A stretch of DNA of 64,000 bases from Dreissena polymorpha (GCF_020536995.1 NC_068366.1:29587890-29651889); one strand, 5' to 3'. Counted from the first letter of the stretch, positions 48,985 through 62,355 are shown. Numbers and translations: made by a program. Notes: generated by a model not told the origin, from the sequence alone.

Positions 48985-49285
48985 CCGTTATCTCCTGCTA
49001 CACCATTAGCACTAGAACCTTGACACTTACACATATGGTAGCTATGACCATATATGCGACGGTGCACTACTTCAAATTTTGATTTGCCCCCTGGGTCAAA
49101 AGTTATTATCATGTGCGTCGCATGTTTTTCGTTAAATGAGTTTTGTTTACCCATTTTACCCATAACTTTTGACCCAGGTGTCAGATCAAAATTCCGTCGC
49201 CGTCACCGTCGCACAAATGCTTATAGCTACCATGTGTGTAAGTTTCAAGGTTCTAGTGCTAATAGTGTAGGAGAAGATAGTGGCC
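48985..49285. repeat. ~0.3 kb foldback element
   Basis: Left arm 48,987-49,064 (CATTAGCACTAGAACCTTG, ACATATGGTAGCTATGA, GCGACGGTG) pairs with right arm 49,203-49,282 (CACCGTCGC, TAGCTACCATGTGTG, CAAGGTTCTAGTGCTAATAG). An inner pair CCTGGGTCAAAAGTTAT / ATAACTTTTGACCCAGG extends the symmetry. GGACGGACGGACAG follows at 49,287. Confidence 0.88.
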
Positions 49286-49715
49286 TGGACGGACGGACAG
49301 AAAACGGAGATCAATACAATATCCCGACGCTTTTAATAAAAAGTGGGGATAATCACTTTACAAAAAATCAAGTCAAACTTTTGCGCATAGACAACCCCAT
49401 TACCATACCTTTTATTAAAGAGAATTCCAAGCCAAATCGATTTAAAAAATGAACACAGATATGCCATGCTGTATGTAAAAAAGAACTGCAAAATTTTCCA
49501 GAAGTTGCAGACACTTTGATTCTTGATAAAGGACACTTCGGATAACAGAGACTTTAACAAATTGAGCGCTCTGATAACCATGTTTTACCTTCTACCTGAA
49601 ATGCATTTATGTATATTATGGCTATTCTTACTAAACATTTTGAAGTACGAATTAATGTGCATAGTCAAGCGCGACACATTTCGAAATCTATGTTTAACTT
49701 ATTTACAGACACATG

Positions 49716-49830
49716 TCATTTCGTGAAATTCCTGAAGAAATCAGGCATTTCGTGAAGTCCCTAAATAAAACATTCATTTCACGGAAATCCTGAATAGATT
49801 AGGAATTTCGTGAAATTCCTAGTTTCACAG
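49716..49830. repeat. ~29-bp tandem repeat, four units
   Basis: Units start ATTTCGTGAAATTCCT; the word is nearly self-complementary (AGGAATTTCGTGAAATTCCT). Confidence 0.75.
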
Positions 49831-51286
49831 ATTTACTGTAACATATACATGGTCAAAAACATTTTAATATACTTCTCATAATTTGGTAAGGATCACTTTT
49901 TATAGTATGTGTAATTTGAAGTTCACCCCTAGCTAGATTCAGCCAGCGTCACACATCAATGATAAATCAATACATCAAAATAAAATCAAAAACACACATT
50001 CTAATATCAAAACCTGCATTACAACAATTTAAATTAAATTATATTAAATTGAAGATAATGTGAAAATAAGAAGTGATCCTACGTATTTTCTACCGTTAAG
50101 ACGTATAGTGTTTTCTAAATGACAAATAGCCATCTATATAAAAAACTATATGCTGATTGCCTCAAAGCTAAAGATTTCAGTGAGTAACCTCTTTTTCGTT
50201 CAAAAGCAAGATACAGACGGGTCATTTCAAGTAATGAATGCCTTTTGAATCATATTGGCCACAGTATGAAGTTTGCGATGTATAATACTCAAACAATCTG
50301 GAAATACCAGAGTTTTGGACCAATTACAAGAAACGAAGCCTCGAATTCTCCTTTGAATATACGACGCACATATAACACTGTAAAATATAAATGCAAAAAT
50401 TCAAACTGATATCAAAAACAAAGTCACGCGGATAAATCTTTAAAAAAACATCCATGAACACTCTAGAATCAACATAGATGATCAGGAAGAATCTCGGTTA
50501 GCATATTCATCAATATCTAGGTCAAGTATGAATCTGGCATTATTGAGGTAAACAACTACATCGCCATGTAAAATCTTAGAAAAACCTTAAAAATACTATA
50601 ATTACAAGCAGCGTATTACCGCTGTAATGTGTCTTAATCAAATGTTTAACTTTTTTTATAAAGAGCGGATGTTCCAAATGCAAATAGACACCATTTATGT
50701 TTTTGGAGGCGTTCGCTCAACAATCGAACCGCAAAAGCGAAAATAATCTTCCCGTTAAGGATCAATGATTCTGGTAAATCTTATTAAGATATATATATTT
50801 ATGGATTGATAATTTTGAAAAAAATCATTTAGTCTATTCAGTTTTGAGAAAATGAAAACATAAAATAGACCAATTAAAAAAGCAATTAAATGTAAGAGAT
50901 TGTAACCAATAATTAATACTCTGAGAAGGAACAATACAATGACCGACTTTACTACATAGAAATCATCCATATCGAACACATCCGATGTATTTCAAGCTGT
51001 TTCTATTTAGCATACATGAACTTTCAAAAGTTTAGCGAACATAGCAGTCATGAATTTCAAGGCACTTGTTTCAATGCTACCTATGGTTAAATAAAATCAA
51101 TCATGTTTTAATGTTATATTTTTGCTACATATATATTCAGCATATTGAAATAATAACAACTGTGTATTTACAGTGGACGTAGTGGTGCGCAGCAGGTGGT
51201 AGACTAGGTATTTCCATAAATACACTATGTTTACAGAATTGCGGCCAGTGGAGCAACATAGCTGATGAGTTAATAGCACTAGTTCT
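49831..51286. other. Intergenic stretch, nothing recognised
   Basis: A weak family B-type relic (GAACACTCTAGAATCAACAT) occurs near 50,456. No gene is supported. Confidence 0.4.
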
Positions 51287-52481
51287 TCAGACAAATAACT
51301 TAATTTTCAACCTATAAAGCATATTTAGCTGTAGGTGGGGCCATTTAGCTGTAAGATCTGGCTTTTGTTCTGTTAAGCCCTTAGTGTAATGGATTTCAGA
51401 GTGAAGACCATAGCGCCTTTTCCTAGTCAAGTATCGGGCAGCTGTATGTCTTTTCAGAAATGCACATGTCTTCTTAAGCATGTCATTGTGTTTGCTTTTA
51501 ATAAGATAGGCAATAAACTCATAACCTTTAGACAAATTAGCATCTGTAAATTCAGATTTCACTATTTCAGAGTCAGCCAGACCATGATTGAGCTTAAGGA
51601 TTGTGCTGCGGATGCAGCCTGTGCAGTTCCGGGAGAAAGTCACTGTGTTGGGCAATGCGGTCTGGTATCAGGTAAGCACTATTGAAAGCCTCACACTTTT
51701 GGGGGGTCTGAAGCCTTGTGCTGTCAATGCGATCTGGTTCAAGTACAATCAGAATGCATTCTCAAAGCAGTACTTCATCAGATATGGTTATCTCAAGCTT
51801 ACAGTTCGCGGGCAGATATGACTTCGATTTGTTCTTGCTAGCAGAACCCCTACAGGCCAAACTATGCGTTAAGCACTATTTTCCACAGCAACCCTTGCAG
51901 ACAGAAAAACAATACTTAAAATTACTTCTGGCATTTAATTTCTAATTTCCTTTATATCTCTTTTGTATGTTTGTTTGCCCTTTTTAACTCTGACATGCCA
52001 TCTTGCCCACATTGATGGAGCATACCTGTTTTTGTTTAGAGCCAAGTCCCCAGCTGCTCGAGTTTGCCGTGTCGATAATGAGAAAGCCATGACATGATGT
52101 CTCCTCTATGTGTTTCCTTATCTCAGTGTTGAACATAATTGCCAGTTTCAGGGGCCTAAACATTTTATTTTATTAAAGGTCTAGATGATCCTTGCCTGAC
52201 TGCGGGTTTGTGTACACCTCAATCCCACTCTGTGTCCTGAACAGAGGCCGCAGTGGTGCAGCGCTTGTGGACGATCCACCAACATCCTGAAAGGTCAACA
52301 CTACACCAAGCTGGGAAAATTGATCCTGATAGTCATCCCCAGGTAGTGGAATGAATGTACACTGAACTACAGAGGAATCAAACCCAAATGACTTTCCTGC
52401 CACGACATTAGTGTGGCCACTCGCGTAGGAATTCCTTAGCAAACGTGCTCTTTTGCATGGTGACTGTGGGCATTTTTGCAA
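51287..52481 (-). pseudogene. Decayed protein-coding region, family not recognised
   Basis: Two minus-strand segments look coding. At 52,173-52,481, 102 residues include GKSFGFDSSVVQCTFIPLPG and STSAAPLRPLFRTQSGIEVY. At 51,287-51,655, 122 residues include a basic tract KKTCAFLKRHTAARYLTRKR. Composition is richer in GC and in uncommon residues than AT-rich random frames. The region between is not continuously open. I cannot assign a family; it may be an old mobile or virus-like element or a dead host gene, and it appears broken. Confidence 0.4.
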
Positions 52482-54070
52482 AACTTACGCTTTCAACACT
52501 GGATTTTAAAGGGAATACTTAATAAAATGTCGCTAACAGGACTTATTTATATGAGAGAGACTATCTGGATGCGCATTAAGTGTCACTTTGTGTCTTAAGC
52601 TGTTGAAGGAGCGATTTGCGCCTTTTTAAGTGTTAATTTTTGGTAGCCGGCTTGTATCGGCTTGAAAGCTGCAAATTATGCCTCTCATCATAATAGCATT
52701 AATTTTTGTAAATGCCATGTGTATGTTTAGATTGTAAGTGAAGCTTTTAATAAGAATTTTCTTTAAAAACATGATTTTATATGCTGTCAGTGAGTTTTTT
52801 ATTGAAAAAAGTGCTTAAAATTAAAAAAAAGTCTCCTATTTCATCAAGAAAAGTACACTGATTCACAATCAATACATTGATTTGGGCCTTTTGCTGATAT
52901 ATTGGTGAATTTCGCATGCAATGATACCAGTTTTTGCCATAAAAGTTACGCATAACAATAATTGGAGACACAAAATCAGCTGTCGTCACTTAGACTAAAA
53001 ATCATGCATTCCGACTTGACTGCGGCCAATTTAGTCACCGCTTTAAATGGCCATTTTAAGGCCTTTACCCCCATCCGAATGCACTGAAATTGCATATTCA
53101 TTGTGGAAATAGTTGAAATCTCATGTGGAGAAAGTGTGAAAAAGATAGGACAAAGTTGAGTTTCCTTAAAGGTTACATTACACTAAATCATTGTGTATCC
53201 CTCCGTGGTCCATTCGAAAGTAGTGCCTATTTCTAAAGAGTTCCTTTTCTCTTCTTGAATATAAGCCATTTAACAATGTGAGACATGTCTTTTGTGGTTA
53301 TTTGTAATATCCTGTATGTGTCTGGAGTACTTTGATGCCTTGGATTGTAAGCTAACTTAATAGATGAACTTTTGAGGGCGTGTTTTCTATTGTGTGGGGC
53401 TTTTGTCGAAATTAGGATTCCGAAACGCGTTTTTCTACGGTGGGTTCATTCGACAGCGATTTACTTTCTTAGAAGTTGCGAGACGGTATGTTTTTGATTG
53501 CAATTATTGGAAGATGACAGATCCATCTTTAAAATGATACCAGGTTCGGAAAAATTGATACGTCGGAAAGGCAAGAAAAATGCTGTGAAAGTTGTCAGTT
53601 TTATAATGGGACCCTATGGGAATCGGAATTAGTGTAATATAACCTAAAAACCATAAGTGCATACCGAAATCATCCAACCGACGCCATTTTAAATCCTGGA
53701 TCGAAATTTTGGTCAAGGCGGTCCAGTCCATAACGGTCTGTCTGCTAACGGTCCAATAAAGTAAAAAAAAGGACGCAAAGGATTGTCCGTAGCATTAATA
53801 TGCAAAAATCGTATAATAAAAATATATTTCAAAATTCTAATTAGAATAGTCGATTGTAATGCATACTTTCAAAAAATGAATAATAGCGAAGTCGCATTTT
53901 AGTGCTTGTTAACAGCTGTCAACGAGATGATAATTTGTATAGGGATAAAATCGTGTGGCATTGTGCTTAGTAGGTTGTCTGTCAGTTTACATGGTTTAGA
54001 TACATCGTGTTTAATATATTGTCCGATATGATTGATCTGTTATTCACCATTCAGCGTCTTGCATTTAACA
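52482..54070. other. Intergenic stretch, nothing recognised
   Basis: No supported gene; short frames only. Confidence 0.4.
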
Positions 54071-54075
54071 CATTA

Positions 54076-54483
54076 CAGTGCTCCAGCTAGGATTTGAAAA
54101 GGGCAGGGGGAGGGGGGGGCTTTTTGTCAAAAGGACACTGTGGACGCGCAGTATTTTGTCAAAAGGGCACTTTCGAGCACGCGGGCATTTCTGGAATGCT
54201 TCCTCTTGCATGTTAATTTAATTGGCATTAATAATTGTTAGAATATATTATTCCCATTATATTTTTATTTTTTTTATTAAACAATTCAAATATAATGTCT
54301 ACAGTGAGAAATAAATTAATCACAATGAATTGTAATAACATATTTATTCATCACCATATGTAAAATAAAAAAAACGGCAGGGGGTGGGGCCTAGGAAGGC
54401 AGGGCGGAAGTTCGGGATGGCAGGGCGGAAGTTCGGGAGGGCAGGGCGGGGCGCCCTTGAATTTAGGCCTAGCTGGAGTACTG
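54076..54483. mobile_element. 408-bp MITE with CATTA target duplication
   Basis: The left end is CAGTGCTCCAGCTAGGATTT and the reverse complement of the right end is CAGTACTCCAGCTAGGCCTA, ~28-bp imperfect inverted termini reaching AAAGGGC / GCGCCC. CATTA occurs directly outside both ends (54,071-54,075 and 54,484-54,488). Subterminal G-rich tracts (GGCAGGGGGAGGGGGGGGC; GGCAGGGCGGAAGTTCGGGA repeated) occur at both sides. There is no coding frame, so it is non-autonomous. A 5-bp duplication does not by itself fix the superfamily. Confidence 0.85.
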
Positions 54484-54488
54484 CATTA

Positions 54489-55229
54489 GAGGCAACCTAT
54501 ACTTGCGTAAAGGTCAAATAGCAAATAATTTGCATTGGCCCATATATTACACCAATGTATATATAATCAGAATTTAGTTCATCAAATATTAATATACTAC
54601 ATTTGTTTGCATTATATAAATTTGTAAGGCTTAATAGCGTTCTTTTCAAACTAGGTATCAGATCAAGGTTCATACAACAATGATCGAGTTTCTAAATACT
54701 ATTAAGTTTACAATGCAACTCTCTTGTGTGTGGAATTATTAATTAATACAATAGCAACATGATTTTTGTGTAAAATCTATCAAAATACCACCACAATCCA
54801 ATACCGTAATTACTCAAGACTTTGGGCACCCATTTAAAGCAAATATGATTAATTTCGTGCCTATGAATTTTCGGACATACGGATTTTATCCATAATTAAA
54901 GACTCTAAATTTTCGGACAGTCAATTTTACAGCAGTATTTTATCAGATTTCGTCCTGTTTTCGCTTATCATGTGACCCTTCGATCATCGTGTTTTTACAA
55001 CCGGATTAAAGTCATAAAACCAGAGAGATGAATGCCTGAGGGCAATGGAGCATAACATTTGCGTTATTGGGTAACAGATAATAAACAATGGTTTCTTCAA
55101 ACAGCGATTGAAATGATATCGTATTAAGATAGCAAAATGTTTAATGTTTATATTTGTATGTATAATAGGTTTATTATTGCAAAGATGTGAAGTTGTATTT
55201 ATTTGGGTGTGTATAAAACGCGGCATTTA
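54489..55229. other. Intergenic stretch, nothing recognised
   Basis: No supported feature. Confidence 0.4.
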
Positions 55230-55385
55230 ACGCAGACTGCAATTTGCAGGCTGCGTTATCGGGCCATAAAACGCAGCCAATATAGACATCGTTGCAGTCA
55301 ATATAGAAATCGTTGGCAAACGCAGCCAATATAGAAATAGAAGGAATACGCAGCCAATAAAGAGATAGAAGGCAAAAACGTGTGA
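55230..55385. repeat. AACGCAGCCAATATAGAAAT minisatellite, copy 1
   Basis: Starts ACGCAGACTGCAATTTGCAG, CTGCGTTATCGGGCCATAAA, then about five ~30-bp units of the named motif. Confidence 0.8.
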
Positions 55386-56795
55386 AGTTCGAGAATGACT
55401 GTATCAATAATTCGACGGTTTTAATTAACAGTATATGTATGAAAGTGGTAAAGGTGCATACATTTTTTAAACTTATTGTTTTTCATCGCTTAAATGGCAG
55501 TATATTTGGGTGCTGGAGGTTTCGGTAAATGACAAGTTCGGTAAATTGGATTTATATAGTAAATACCGTGGAGGTTTCGGTGTATAGATTTTTTATAGAG
55601 GTGTTATACCTACAATGAGGTGTTACTGACACCTATTATTGGCTTACAATAACATCAGGGGCATATATTTACAAACTAGGATTAATTTTGAGTTGAGTAA
55701 TAAATGATATGCCTACGGTAAAGAATTAAGGGGCTTGAATGAGCAACCTCTGAACATCTTAAAACGAATTCTTTTAGGAAATTTAGGTCCCAAACCAAAA
55801 AAATGTAGATTGAATTTAAAATGGAAATCTAGTGAAAGTGAATTTACGATTTAAATAACTCAATAATATTTTTTTAATAATTGGTGCGTTTATTTAAATA
55901 ACATAATAGTATTTATAAATGATTATTTACGACGGAATCAATGTAAGATTTTTAATTACGTTTAATGCTATTAAAACAGGGTCTTGTAAAATATTGTAGA
56001 CAAGATTAATTAAAAAATCATATCAAACAAAAACCATAAACAAATATGAAATAATTCGTTTGATATTAATTTCAGTTTAAATATAAATACTGCGCTTGGC
56101 CGCTACAAAAATTGTGGATTGCTTCAAATTAAATGTCAAATTCCGAGTGCGTTTTATATATAACAAAGTTTTATTATTTCTTTCTGGTTGAGAAAAACAT
56201 AATAAAAAAACAATATATAACATATAATACGCGTACTCATTTATAAAAAGAAGTAAAATAATATGTGTTATGTTTTATAATTTTGTTAAATGCTCGTGCC
56301 ATTGAATGTTGAGTAAAGCGTAGAGATGCGAACTAAATTACACATAATTTAAAACTGATAAAAATGACATCTAACATAACGCCAGCAGACACGAATGAAT
56401 ACACTGTGTATTAGCAACCTGCTGTGGTGATCCCTTTCTTATCAGCTCAAAACACAGGCACCTGGCTACTGTATTGGAACAATGGGATTGACGGCCGAAA
56501 TAACTGATTTCATTTTTTGTCTGGACAAATCCGTTGAATAAAAAAATACTAACTTATTATCTTTGTAATCTGTTTAATGTACCATATATTATATTTTATA
56601 AATTAGACATTTACAACATGGATACAATATATAAAGGACATATTTGAATCTTTTATTTCTTAAAAAAATCAGGACGTAGATACATTAGTGACACAGTACA
56701 ATACAAATAAGAACATTAGCATCATTCAGAGTTTCCACATGTCTCTTTAATTTCATGTCAATTAATTGACCAACCATGCATTGAGCAACACTTAC
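55386..56795. other. AT-rich intergenic stretch between minisatellite copies
   Basis: Nothing recognised. Because the same minisatellite borders both sides (55.2 and 57.1 kb), this DNA plus 56.8-57.1 kb may be the inside of one element. Confidence 0.35.
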
Positions 56796-56882
56796 CTTAA
56801 TTACTTGATAACACGTGAAAACCTTCTCTTCATCCTCCCTTAACTTTTTTGTTTGAAGATGGCCGTGATAATTTATATAATT
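56796..56882 (-). CDS. Candidate orphan exon (…HGHLQTKKLREDEEKVFTCYQVIK)
   Basis: A perfect ATTAAG|GTAAGT donor at 56,796/56,795 ends a frame reading KLREDEEKVFTCYQVIK. The charged, non-repetitive translation looks coding. The acceptor is uncertain (CAAACAAAAAAG is poor) and no partner exon is known, so it may be chance. Confidence 0.25.
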
Positions 56883-57096
56883 ACCCAATTACATAATTAT
56901 TTTATTCATACCACAAATAATTAAATCTTATATTTTTGCACGTATTATTATTTTCTGAATCAAATTGAAAACATAATAATTTTTTATTCGCACACAAGAG
57001 TAATTCAAAATGTATTAACATACTTTTATAAAATGTATAAAAATGTATGTATGTATAGATAAATGTTTGTACAGATTGAACGAATTGTTGTTTTTA

Positions 57097-57270
57097 ACGC
57101 AGAAAATATAGACATCGCTTCAAATTGCAGACTGCGTTATCGGGCCATAAAACGCAGCCAATATAGAAATCGTTGCAGTCAATATAGATATCGTTGGAAA
57201 ACGCAGGCAATATAGAAATAGAAGGAAAACGCAGCCAATATAGAAACAGAAGAAAAACGCAGCTTTATAG
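57097..57270. repeat. AACGCAGCCAATATAGAAAT minisatellite, copy 2
   Basis: Direct-orientation copy of 55,230-55,385, including GCAGACTGCGTTATCGGGCC and about five units. Confidence 0.8.
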
Positions 57271-57961
57271 AGTCTGAAAATAAGGCAAAAACTTATTGAT
57301 GTTGTTTGTGGCTAATTTTATGTTATCGAGATTTGCTAAGTGTGAATTCAATGATGAACAATTAGCTGCCAATTAATACTTCCCTTTGAATTTCAATCCA
57401 AAAGACCCTTAATTATGCCGGGTTTTTATTTGCTCAGATGACTTCTAAGCGATTTAAATTGCAACCTTAGGAAGGAAAATTCACACATAATTTTAAACAA
57501 ATTGTTATATTTTAGCGAGTAACTCTTAGCCGTATATATTCATTTCGGATTTTTTTATCCATTTCATATCAGTGTTATTACTTGTAATATCAGTGCTGTC
57601 AGTGATAAGTGAGAATAAATTTAAGGATGATAACATACAACAAGGTACAATCCAATTCTTTAATGAGTTCGAAACCTATAATGCTTTGACTATATACATA
57701 CTGGCTGCGCTGTCAACTGCCTTTCTACTTACGCATTTAATTTAAAGTAGAAGAAATAATAGAAATAACAACAACAACAATAATATTTACTATAATCACA
57801 TGAGATCACATGAGAAGTAGTAGAGGTTGCAGTAATAGCAAGCAGTAGTAGATGTTGTTGTTGAACTATTCATAGTTGGTGTTGTACTTGAAATGGTAAC
57901 AGTAGCATCAGCAATATATATCATCAGAATAAAATGTAAAACAACAGCTGCATTAGTTATG
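57271..57961. other. Intergenic stretch, nothing recognised
   Basis: No supported feature. Confidence 0.4.
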
Positions 57962-58165
<204 letters not shown>

Positions 58166-58572
58166 TAGCAGGTATGTGTATTAACGTTAATACACATGCC
58201 TGGATTATAGGTTATCATCAACACATGTAATGGATATCAGAACCGAATTCACATAAAAATTGTTTCTATTGTCACGGGACGTTGTTATGATTCGCACATC
58301 AGACAGTCGGTTGTCATAGCAGTAGTGTACCAATATACAAGATATGGCTTTGCGATAAGAAATTAAAGGTCCCTTAGTTTACAGCGTTAAACATGGGTTT
58401 TCGTTTTAACAGGGCATATGTTGGTCCAAATAATATTCATGTTGTTAGGATTGGAAAGCGTTCTTCTTTAAACTAAATCCATTTATGTAATTAAAAACAT
58501 TTGGCATCGCAGATTTGCTACATAGAAAGAACTTAATATCATGTAAAAAATATCAGTAGTAATATAACTTGC

Positions 58573-58657
<85 letters not shown>

Positions 58658-58694
58658 ATAGTAGTGGTAGTGGTATAGTGGTAGTAGTAGTGAG
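58573..58694. repeat. (AGT)n microsatellite
   Basis: AGTAGTAGT run of ~120 bp with a degenerate right end; the poly-Tyr minus frame is an artefact. Confidence 0.98.
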
Positions 58695-58724
58695 CTAAAT
58701 AGCTGGAAATTGCATAAATCTAAA

Positions 58725-58764
58725 TACACACACGCACGTATGCACACACACACACGCACACACA
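58725..58764. repeat. (CA)n-rich short microsatellite
   Basis: ACACACACGCACGTATGCAC and following CACACA words. Confidence 0.85.
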
Positions 58765-60657
58765 ATAGCACTCACTCGAGTAATATGAGTAGTAGTAGTA
58801 ATGCAGTTGTCTAGTATGAAAAGACAAAATGTGTTCAGCAAGTATTGAAAGATGAAAGTTCCTTTTTCAGCACATGAAGTTGGTATTTGCCATGTATAAA
58901 TCAATCTGAACAAAAATATAATAGAAGAATAAAACAGATACTAAATCGGTTTGTTATACTAGGTCCCTCAGTCAAGAGCCGTTTTTAAATGTTTGTTTAA
59001 AATAAAGTTGCGTGTTACCAAAAAGCTATCAATAAATATGTCTATTAAAAAGTCTTTCGTGTAACCATATCGCTTTCATATTCGCATCGTATGATAAAAT
59101 TGAACCTACGAATGTGACAACGGTAAATTGTTGTTCCAAATGCATATACAGTTTATAATTTGTTAACTTGTCTCTAAAATCGTTGTACAGCAGCGTAAGA
59201 AAAATAAACGTTCGGAAACAAACAATAAAATAGTGTAGCCGTAATCGATTAAAACGCAGTGTTTTTTCAATCGAGATTGTCCGTATTAAAGTGTTTTTTG
59301 ATTGGATAGTAAGCTTTACAATAACCAATGAGAATGATTGTAACAAACTAAATAAATGGCGGTTTATTATTTTGTTTAGGAAAAGCAGTTAACCGAAAGC
59401 TGTATGTCTCATCTGGTCATGATAAGTAAGGCATTATTTTGAAAGAGGAATGCAGTAAACAAAGATTACATACAATATTAAATAGCTCTCGAGCATATAT
59501 TTAAACCATCGGTATAGGTTGTTTTAACTAGAGCTTCATGTAATAGGATCTTTTTCGGACTTGCGGTAATTTGGGACAAATTCGTTTGTAACGTATTCAA
59601 GTTACTTGTACTGATATATATTTACATTTAAGGTCATTAGCACATACAGATATATGACAAATGAGACATAGAATAAATCGCAGATTTCAGATAATTAAGA
59701 CTAGTAGGTGATTTAAAATTCCAATATATATTTATTATATAAGAGCATCAAATAAAACGCTGTTGCTGTATGCATATTTTTAACAATAGACGAGTTAACG
59801 AGTGACGTCACGCGCACCTGCAAAGTTTAGACTCCGTCCACTGGTTGGCAAAAAGAGATGGAGTTCATATAATCGCATATAGAGATGGTGATCATAATCA
59901 TCGAGTTTATTGATAATCATGCACTGTATCAAATATAATTTTATAAATTATTTCTAAATAAAACATTAGCATGCAAGGAAATGCATTTTAGGAAAGATTA
60001 TATTGCTATTATTTGTTTTTACTAAACAAACTTGGGAGTAGAACACAATCTACAAGCTCGGTATTTGGTTACCACAAAGATCTTTCTGCCTAGCACATCA
60101 TTTTAGATTAAAAAAATCTCAGAAAATGTAAATTCTTTAAGAATAAACTTAATTTAATGAAATAATACAATTAAGGATGAACACAACAACAAATAGATCG
60201 ATTTTATGTACGCAACATAGTTCTGATTTGAACGTTAATACATGACGTCTGTAAAAACTTACCATGGTACACATTAAATAAATTCACTTGATAAATGTAA
60301 TTGTTTTTATTTAATTGTTCACACCAATTTTGACACTGTTTGTTTCATCATTTAAACCCGGTGTTTAATTGCAATATCTCGTTATGATCGGATACTGTGC
60401 AGACAGTTACAAAGTAAACATGGTGTCATTAAACCAGGGACCTATACTTGGGGTGCCTGCATAAACCACATGTGGCAGTTGATTTTATGGTAATTAAACA
60501 CAATTTATTATACCTTCATGTCATCTCTTGGCATATTGAGCAGTCATTTAAGCCAAATTTCAAAGCCAAAATATGTTACAGTTGCTTTAATAAAATATGT
60601 TAACATATTTAAAAAAAATAATGAAGATATTACTTCGAAATGGATTAGCAGGATTAA

Positions 60658-60659
<2 letters not shown>
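58765..60659. other. Intergenic stretch, nothing recognised
   Basis: At 59,800-59,860 GAGTGACGTCACGCGCACC and CCACTGGTTGGCAAAAA recall, in reverse, TTTTTGCCAACCAGTCAGTG at 62,593; this may be the ends of a large old element. No gene is supported. Confidence 0.35.

Positions 60660-60745
<86 letters not shown>
60660..60745. repeat. (TA)n microsatellite
   Basis: Uninterrupted TATATA run of ~86 bp; Tyr-Ile frames over it are artefacts. Confidence 0.98.
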
Positions 60746-60747
<2 letters not shown>

Positions 60748-61364
60748 TAGCCAGTTTAATCATAATATACATTGTTTAATAACTATAAATTAAAAATTTT
60801 GAGCAATTTTACTACTACAAAATGAATGTATTGAACGATTACCAGCATTTTTTAAATAAAATCGGAAATTACGTGTAAACATTGTAAGTTACAGCAGTGC
60901 ACGAAACACCATCATGAAAGCAATCAATCAAAACTACTTGCGTAAAATAAATTAAATATATAGTGTTATTTATCATAAAATGCTTGATTGTTACATGTAT
61001 CACTCCTTATCACTTAGTTAAAAAATTCAATATACATGCAAAGACAGTTCAATTTGCACAATATGCAGGGTGTTTTTACCATGTGTATGCTTAAAATAAT
61101 CAATATCGTCATTCAATGGAAACGAAATGAAAATTCATTCAATGGAAAAGAAAATGATAAAATTTAACAAATGTTATGTATTCCGCTTTTTTAGGGTTTT
61201 GTTTTATAATTGGTTAAATGCACCTCTTACACATTCGATCGCTGATGAACAATAACAATATCCACACCACTTATAAATGTGATCAAATAAATATATGTTT
61301 CATTATTTTTGAAATATCATTTATAAAAGTCTTACTATAACAAAGATGACGGCTTATTTATTAT
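60746..61364. other. Intergenic stretch, nothing recognised
   Basis: No supported feature. Confidence 0.4.
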
Positions 61365-62355
61365 CCCCGCCAAAATTTTTTTCAGAGGGGATATAGTAAT
61401 TGGTCCTGTCCGTCCGTCTGTCTGTCCGGCTGAAACTTTGTCTGGAGCATAACTCCAAATCTATTCAATGGATTTACTTTAAACTTAGACTATAAACAGA
61501 TGGCAACTAGGAGAAGTGCAGTGACCAAGAACCATAACTCTATTTACCTTACTTTTTGAATTATCTCCCTTTTTATATAATTTTAAATTAAATTTTTGTC
61601 CGGAGCAAAACTCTAAATCTACTGAAGGGATTTACTTGAAACTTGAAATATAAACAGATGGGAACTAGGAAAAGTGCAGTGACCAAGAACCACAACTCTA
61701 TCTACCTTAGTTTTTGAATTATCTCCCCTTTTATATGATTTTAAAATAAAGTTTTGTCCGGAGCATAACTCTAAATCTACTGAAGAGATTTACTTGAAAC
61801 TTGAAATATAAACAGATGGCAACTAGGAGAAGTGCAGTGAACAAGAATCACAACTCTATCTACCTTAGTTTTTTAATTATCTCCCCTTTTATATAATTTT
61901 TAAGTACATTTTTTTTCGGAGCATAACTCTAAATCTACTGAAGGGATTTACTTGAAACTTGAAATATAAACAGATGGCAACTAGGAGAAGTGCAGTGACT
62001 AAGAACCATAACTCTATCTACCTTAGTTTTTGAATTATCTCCACTATTATTTAATTTTAAAGTAAATTGTTGTCCGGAGCATAACTCTAAATGTACTGAA
62101 GGGATTTACTTGAAACTTGAAATATAAACAGATGGCAAGTAGGAGAAGTGCAGTGACTAAGAACCATAACTCTATCTACCTTAGTGTTTGAATTATATCC
62201 CTTTATTTAATTTCAAAGTAAATTTTTGTCCGGAGCATAATGAATTATCTCCCTTTATTTGTTTTTACAAATATTATTCTACTCTCTAAAACAAATGTTG
62301 TCATACAAGCAAACACATTTCGGCGGGGATTTGGCACTACTGTGACAAGCTCTTG
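61365..62355. mobile_element. Family C tandem-unit element (about five units)
   Basis: It starts TATCCCCGCCAAAATTTTTT, with CTGTCCGTCCGTCTGTCTGT close behind, and ends TTTCGGCGGGGATTTGGCAC, so the outer TCCCCGCC words are inverted. Inside are about five ~155-bp units: GTCCGGAGCATAACTCTAAA, GGGATTTACTTGAAACTTG, AAACAGATGGCAACTAGGAG, AAGTGCAGTGACCAAGAACC, TTTTTGAATTATCTCCCC. The units are highly similar to each other. Confidence 0.9.
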
